The notes under the pieces: model-generated | What the model saw: the letters and a program-made list of their open reading frames with translations, nothing else | What the model was told of the DNA's origin: nothing | Database searches by the model: none | Made by a program: the position numbers and the translations under genes | In this document: positions 59,401 through 64,000 of the stretch, in pieces | Layout of the letters: each line of letters starts with the position of its first letter | Numbering within the stretch: position 1 is the stretch's first letter | Assembly: GCF_003576645.1 (NCBI RefSeq) | Contig: NC_044923.1 | Coordinates: forward strand, 18,697,623-18,761,622 | DNA: 64,000 nt | Origin: Ipomoea triloba | Lineage: Eukaryota > Streptophyta > Magnoliopsida > Solanales > Convolvulaceae | Direction: 5' to 3'

Positions 59401-61351
59401 AAGAGGGAGTATTTATTTTGTTCGCTATCCACCAAGTGGATGAAACTATACCAATAAGAAAATCTATATGCACACACGCACTCATGTGTGTATGGGTGTG
59501 TGTATAGAGAATATTGGATTGTATATGCCTTGGCTTTGATATAGCTCAAGATATTTCCTGCCTCTGCCCGTTAGCTTAGCTAAATATATCTTCAAGAGAA
59601 TTGATACTTTCTTGTTCTTCTTTCAATAGACATTGAGTCGGCCCCTACAACTGACTCCTCAAGGTCATATCCTTGAGTCAGCTATTGAAGCAGCTGCAAG
59701 TGCCGTTGTAAATCTTCGAGATTATTTGAATGAATTGGACAGTAAAGTTGGTGATGGTGATTGTGGATCAACTGTATGCCCCTTCATTTTCTTTTTGTTT
59801 CATCAAAATTCTTAACATCTTATTGCTTTGTGTACTAAGCTAATTGTTGAGGAACTGCAGATGTATAGAGGTGCAATGGCCATACTTGAAGACATGAAGA
59901 AGTAGTAAGTTTTCTTCTTAGCCCCCCACCCCTCACACAGACACCAATTAAACTAGCCCCAACCAAAAGCAATAAAAGCCAGCTGTTTTCACCTCTTTTC
60001 TTCACTAAAGGTAACTTTTTCCAACAAGTGTCAAATTTGATTCTTATTAAATTTTGTGGGTGAAAGGATTTTACTTTTTTCTGTCAAGCTTCTTTAATGG
60101 AGGGAATTTGTGCTGTCACATCAACTCTAATGTGTATATGCAAAGTTTCTCTTCTCCTGCACCTTGTCCAGCTTGCAGCCATAAGTGGTCATGTTATTTT
60201 GTAGCTTATTTCATTACTTTAATTAGTTTTAACATCTGTTTTGTAGAAAGTGCTCTGTATATAACAATGTCCTTATTGCATTGATATGTGCTTTAATATG
60301 CTTTTTTATATTAACTTTCTGCACTGTAGAGTGCAGTAGTATGTCTATAATACCCAATTTGGAATAGATTTGAGAAACTTTTTATTTTGGCAGTTTGTAT
60401 ATCTATCCTTATAAGCATTTGCTTGTTGCTTGCCTTATCGTCAAATATCGCTCTGTCCTTCCAGTTATCCACTGAATGACCCTGCAGAAACTGTTAATGA
60501 AATGGGATCTTCTGTCAAAAGAGTGATGGGAGGAACAAGTGGTATCATGTAGGATGTATTCTCCACTTAAAAATGTGTTTCTTTTTTCACATGATGGTTT
60601 TTCCTATAGAATATGAATAAGTGCATCATTTTTTGACAGTTACAGCATATTATGCAAGGCAGCATTTGCAGAGTTGAAGGCAAAGAGGCAGACAAGAAGC
60701 TCCGCGGTGCACTGTAAGTAGACTGCTATTTAAGCAAATTCCTAGGTTTATTGTTGACTTGAGTTATTGAGCCGGCCTATTGGATTAGGGGTTGATGCAC
60801 TTGAAGCTGGCATTGCTGCTGTAAGTAAATACGGGGGGGCTAGCGCAGGTTATCGAACGTTGTTAGATGCTCTTATTCCAGCTGCATCAACTTTGAAAGA
60901 GGTTATTCATAATTCTGAATTTATCATGCCACCCCATCCATGGAATCCCCGCCTTTTTTTTTTTTTTTTGCCTCTTTTGGGCAACCTAATATATGTATGC
61001 CATTTGTTGGAATAGAGGTTGAATGGTGGGGATAACTCCATTGGAGCTTTCATTGCTTCTGCTGATGCAGCAGTGGCTGGAGCTGAGTCAACCAAGGACA
61101 TGCAAGCTCAGGTCCATTTTGCAAATTTGCATCATCCATTAAACTTCCCCCCGCCCCCCAAGTTCCATATACTAGTGCATTTATTTACTTGAAACTTTTA
61201 GCTTGAATACAATATTTTATGCCTTGAGTTGCAGGCTGGTCGTTCAACATACATCCCTGCTGATATTCTTGCATCAGTCCCTGACCCAGGTGCAATGGCT
61301 GCAGCTGCATGGTACAGAGCAGCAATTTTGGCTATAGTAGAGAAAGTGTGA
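50404..61351 (+). CDS. Dihydroxyacetone (glycerone) kinase, ATP-dependent
   Basis: Phosphorylates dihydroxyacetone (probably also glyceraldehyde) with ATP. Twenty exons: 50404-50443, 50561-50634, 50741-50804, 51230-51342, 51429-51476, 52462-52533, 52723-52812, 53266-53439, 53759-53842, 54457-54512, 55805-55935, 56012-56104, 56346-56407, 58175-58318, 58406-58449, 60465-60548, 60640-60713, 60789-60901, 61016-61111, 61235-61351. All GT-AG phases fit, giving 590 residues, the usual plant length. DhaK half: GGGSGHEP (60-67) and GIHGEPG with His226, the residue that binds substrate covalently. DhaL half (from about 368): Asp404, Asp409 and Asp411 in [10 protein letters not shown] have the spacing of the Mg-ATP-binding aspartates of bacterial DhaL. 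Exons 14-15 appear again at 59630-59773 and 59861-59904 through an assembly artefact. Splicing both copies would break phase. There is no obvious transit peptide, so it is likely cytosolic. Confidence 0.96.
55253..55537. mobile_element. Fold-back MITE, copy 2
   Basis: A near-perfect ~285-bp inverted repeat with ends taccattttggtccctcaat and its complement, and arms meeting near 55395. It lies in intron 10 of the DHA kinase gene. It is the same family as 5855-6107. Confidence 0.9.
56522..56697 (-). mobile_element. tRNA-derived SINE
   Basis: A 176-bp element flanked by a perfect 19-bp duplication taagagagaacttaatgtt (56503-56521, 56698-56716). On the minus strand the 5' part is tRNA-like, with a box-B sequence ggttcgatcc (56632-56641) and a weak box-A region upstream (about 56665-56685). 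It lies in kinase intron 13, antisense to the gene. It is not a tRNA gene, since no cloverleaf is intact. Confidence 0.88.
56824..57070 (+). repeat. 124-bp tandem duplication in kinase intron 13
   Basis: Copies at 56824-56947 and 56948-57070 share aaaactttgcaagt, cacaggttgaacaagt and ttcccacgaggattgatcta, with a few substitutions. The 'cacgaggattgatct' text looks derived from an older LTR-type repeat. Confidence 0.9.
57566..60473. repeat. 1.45-kb tandem duplication around a single N (assembly artefact)
   Basis: 57566-59018 and 59021-60473 are identical as far as I can see (offset 1455). They meet at the N at 59019, immediately beside a 23-24-base T run that would stop an assembler. The duplicated part contains kinase exons 14 and 15. 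The right copy continues into exon 16 and the left copy ends at the N. Confidence 0.93.
59019..59019. other. Single N, assembly join
   Basis: One ambiguous base between two copies of the same 1.45-kb kinase-gene segment, adjacent to poly-T. Confidence 0.95.
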
Positions 61352-61770
61352 GGCATCATAAACAGAGAAATAACAAATATTTTTTCAGCAGGCTTAATTT
61401 TTGTTGTTGGAATTAACATGAATTCTGTAACTAATTAGCTTTCCTTTCCGCCTGTGCAGTCCTTGTGCAAAGTTGAGAAAGGTTACATTTATACATGCCA
61501 TACAGAGTACTTACTTTATGTCATAATTTTGTGACACTTTGGTGAATGCAGGTTTCGTTATCTTTTGAGTAGTAGTGATTTACTTTGTTTCCTGCGAACT
61601 TGATGGGGACCCTTTTTTTGTTTTTTGTTTTTTGTTTTTATTTTTTTTATTTTTTATTTTTTAAATTAACATTGAAAAGAGATTTGTGAAAGCCATGAAA
61701 ATCAAGAGAGTATTAGGACTTCATAGTTACTTGTGATAACATAAGACACAAAAATTTAATATATACATGC

Positions 61771-61811
<41 letters not shown>

Positions 61812-62460
61812 AATGTACGTGAATTGGAAACAACCGTTGTCAAAATCGTATGACTTTATCATAGTATAAGGATTGAATCAAATTTGTAAAAGGCAAAAAA
61901 CATTGGTGAATGTAGGGTTAGGCTATCCTCATTAGCTTGGTTACCGAACCGTGGTTACTGAACCGCTCGAAACTCGTTCTACGCACATTCCTATCTTGTT
62001 TACATAGTGACTTATCTTCTAATATAAAAAAGTCACAAAAATAGCATTTAATGCAGTTCTCGCCCACGAGAAAACGATGACGTATTGCGATGAAGAGTTG
62101 AGTGTTTGTTATTGTTAGTCACCGTCCTTTTCCGCAAGTAGAATACATAATCGATACGTTTATTTAGGTTTTTAAATAAGCGACTGAACAATAATGATGG
62201 CTGTACATTAATTATACAATGTAATCATAGATATTCATGCGTGAATATATAGCCGGAATATGTTTAGAAAATCGAAAAGGTTGCAACGATTCGTGATTCG
62301 ATACATATGTTCTGGGAATGAAAAAGGAAGTAATGCAACTTATCTCACACTTATATTACAACCATATATATACAGCTTTAGACTTCATCTAAATTACATT
62401 ACCGTATTGAGATACTCTCACCCTTGAAAATTACCCCTCATTCTTATATGGTTTATGGTT
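61352..62460. other. Downstream of DHA kinase, no gene
   Basis: The presumed 3' UTR is followed by T-rich low complexity (61612-61665) and an (ATT)n microsatellite (about 61772-61810). A possible repeat fragment at 61920-62000 ('ggttaccgaaccgtggttac') is present. No ORF with a recognisable product was seen. Confidence 0.5.
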
Positions 62461-63460
62461 TTTTTTTTTTTAAGAAAACAAAACTTCATTGAAGTAAAAT
62501 AGTCTGTACAGCAAGGCCCAAAAGTGACCATGCATATGTAAAGTATGTACAAAACACTAACTAGCTCAAGGCTCAAAAAGAGAGCTATAACCTGCATACA
62601 TTCCTTTTACTCTAAAACCACCGTCTTCCTCATTCCACCAAACAAACTCCAACCAAGTGATAAGCATACACGTTCCTTGCCCCACACTAGATGGTGGGAC
62701 CGATGTCCCCCAATGTAAAGATAAAACCCACCACCCTTGGGATCACGGTCAACTCGGAGGTACAGAGCTCTGTATTTTACCCCCCAAGCCTTTTTCAACC
62801 ATGTCCCTAAGCAATGGTTCTCACCACCTTCACCCTTGTGCTCTCAAACCACTCTCAAGTGCATGGAGCTTCATGTTTTGCCACCAAGAGCTTATTAGTT
62901 CAAGAACACAAGCGATGACTCCCTCCCTTGTCACCCTTAATCCCAAGGCCAGTCCCCAACTGTACAGAGCTCTGTATTTTACCCGGGGGGACTTATATGG
63001 CCTAAGAACTAAGCAATAACTTCCAAACAATCACACCTCCATCCCAAGCAAATTTTCAACTACAGCCTCCACCTCCAAACATTCACAGTTCACATCATTT
63101 TCACCATGCTATTAGAAGCACTCCCACCTGTCTGTGTATGCTATGCAAGGAACATGCATGACTTATGCATTCAAACCATATCAATCATAAAAAATCAGAG
63201 GGAGACCATGGCTTTAAAATAAAAGAATGTAGCACATCACAGCCCCCCTCCCCCCTTAAGCATCAACTCCACAACTTTGTCACTATAAACAAACCAAAAT
63301 CAAAATCAAAAACCAAACAATGCAGATCCAGCTCTGGTTTAAGCCTTCCTTGTCAGATCTGCACTCTAAATCCTCCATCTCTATGTATAATTCCTGTTAA
63401 AGAATAAATGAATCCCAGAATCAGGTCTGCTTCTCAGCCTTACAGCTTCATTAAAGCACA
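62461..63460 (-). other. Possible minus-strand retroposed or transcribed sequence
   Basis: On the minus strand the segment ends 'cttcaatgaagttttgttttc' followed by an A-run (62461-62473 as T), like the 3' end of a retroposon or a processed transcript. It contains two copies of the palindrome tacagagctctgta followed by ttttaccc (62761, 62963). No family was recognised; frames at 62607-63030 are unconvincing. Confidence 0.4.
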
Positions 63461-63529
63461 CCCCTCAAAACCATGCTGAATTTGATTCTGCAATATGATC
63501 ACAGCCCTGCAACTGCACAAAAAAACTGT

Positions 63530-63800
63530 TAGCTTTCATATTTCCACTCCCCTTTTTCAGTCTTTCACTCATTTTTCCACTCAGAGCTCCTCTTATTTTA
63601 CCTCTCACCAAAGTCTTCTCATATTTCTTTACAATGATATTCACACTCCCTTTTTTCCACTCATTTTCCAGACATTTTCCACTCAATCTTCCACTCATTT
63701 TACCACTCACCATACTCACAGTCCTCTCATTTTCCTTTATTATTTCCAATCTTCCTTTTTTCACTCCAAATGCCACTCATTTTACCTCCATCAAACACTC
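63530..63800. repeat. Degenerate 'ttccactca' low-complexity repeat
   Basis: 'ccactcattttcc' and similar phrases recur about ten times at 9-30 bp spacing. A minus-strand frame (63465-63776), rich in Lys/Gly/Ser/Glu, follows from this periodicity. I cannot support it as a gene. The remaining 200 bp to the window end are C/A-rich, with no feature. Confidence 0.6.
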
Positions 63801-64000
63801 AAAACAGATCACTCCACCTCAGATCCCTCCCAAACACAGGATGCAGCAGCCCAGAACCCCCAGGATCCCAGACCCTACACCCCAGCCAAAGCCATAATAG
63901 AAGGGTCCCCATCATATACAATCCAGCCCAGGTACAAAGACAAAATGGGGAACCCCCTCAAGAGCCAAAACCCTCCCAATACTTCTACGCAGGGCCTCTT

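Noticed and set aside
58175..59904. Real duplication of DHA kinase exons 14 and 15
   Set aside because: The copies look identical including introns, meet at a single N beside poly-T, and cannot be spliced together in phase.
63465..63776. Lys/Gly/Ser-rich protein on the minus strand
   Set aside because: The composition follows from the 'ttccactca' repeat. No start context, domain or splice partner is visible.

Overview
This is a transposon-rich nuclear window from a flowering plant, most likely a eudicot. The evidence is AT-rich intergenic DNA, GT-AG introns, two complete plant-type intron-rich genes, and dense nested plant transposons (LINE, Tat-type Ty3/gypsy, Ty1/copia-like solo LTR, Helitrons, MULEs, Tourist-like MITEs, a SINE). 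The species cannot be fixed from sequence alone.

Layout. 0.7-4.8 kb: a 5'-truncated, dead LINE with a perfect 17-bp target duplication. 5.0-7.2 kb (minus): a four-exon DUF1499 gene that looks thylakoid-targeted, with coding exon 1 split by a solo LTR. 8.6-10.5 kb: nested Tourist-like MITEs. 11.2-14.7 kb (minus): complete seven-exon plastid dihydropyrimidine dehydrogenase, PYD1. 15-26 kb: AT-rich repeat country, with a minus-strand Helitron whose empty site survives in a neighbouring tandem copy, two plus-strand Helitrons 6 bp apart, and 73-bp and ~252-bp tandem arrays. 26.6-27.7 kb: 3' part of a Tat-family relative with its own antisense reading frame. 27.8-28.7 kb: long-TIR MULE-like element. 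30.5-41.8 kb: a full-length (minus) Tat-lineage Ty3/gypsy retrotransposon with CGCCC target duplications, gag-pol on minus and an accessory gene on plus between pol and the 3' LTR. 42.8-43.3 kb: Tourist MITE. 44.3-45.0 kb: minisatellite. 45.5-49.6 kb: MULE-like element holding degenerate GCACAC-rich modules. 50.4-61.4 kb (plus): complete 20-exon dihydroxyacetone kinase gene with a SINE in intron 13. 61.4-64 kb: no gene I can identify.

The sequence holds two single-base N characters (35989, 59019). Each sits between two near-perfect copies of a 1.45-1.62 kb segment. These look like contig ends that overlapped but were not merged, not biological duplications. They falsely duplicate part of the retrotransposon pol and exons 14-15 of the kinase gene.

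The real genes are independent housekeeping functions: pyrimidine catabolism (PYD1), triose phosphorylation (DHA kinase) and a plastid protein of unknown role (DUF1499). From memory, Arabidopsis carries PYD1 and a DHA kinase a few genes apart on chromosome 3 (AT3G17810, AT3G17770), so this may be an ancestral neighbourhood expanded by transposons. The best candidates for novelty are the bidirectional retrotransposon with hairpin arrays around its antisense gene, the Helitrons with tandemly repeated 5' ends, and the solo LTR inside a coding exon.
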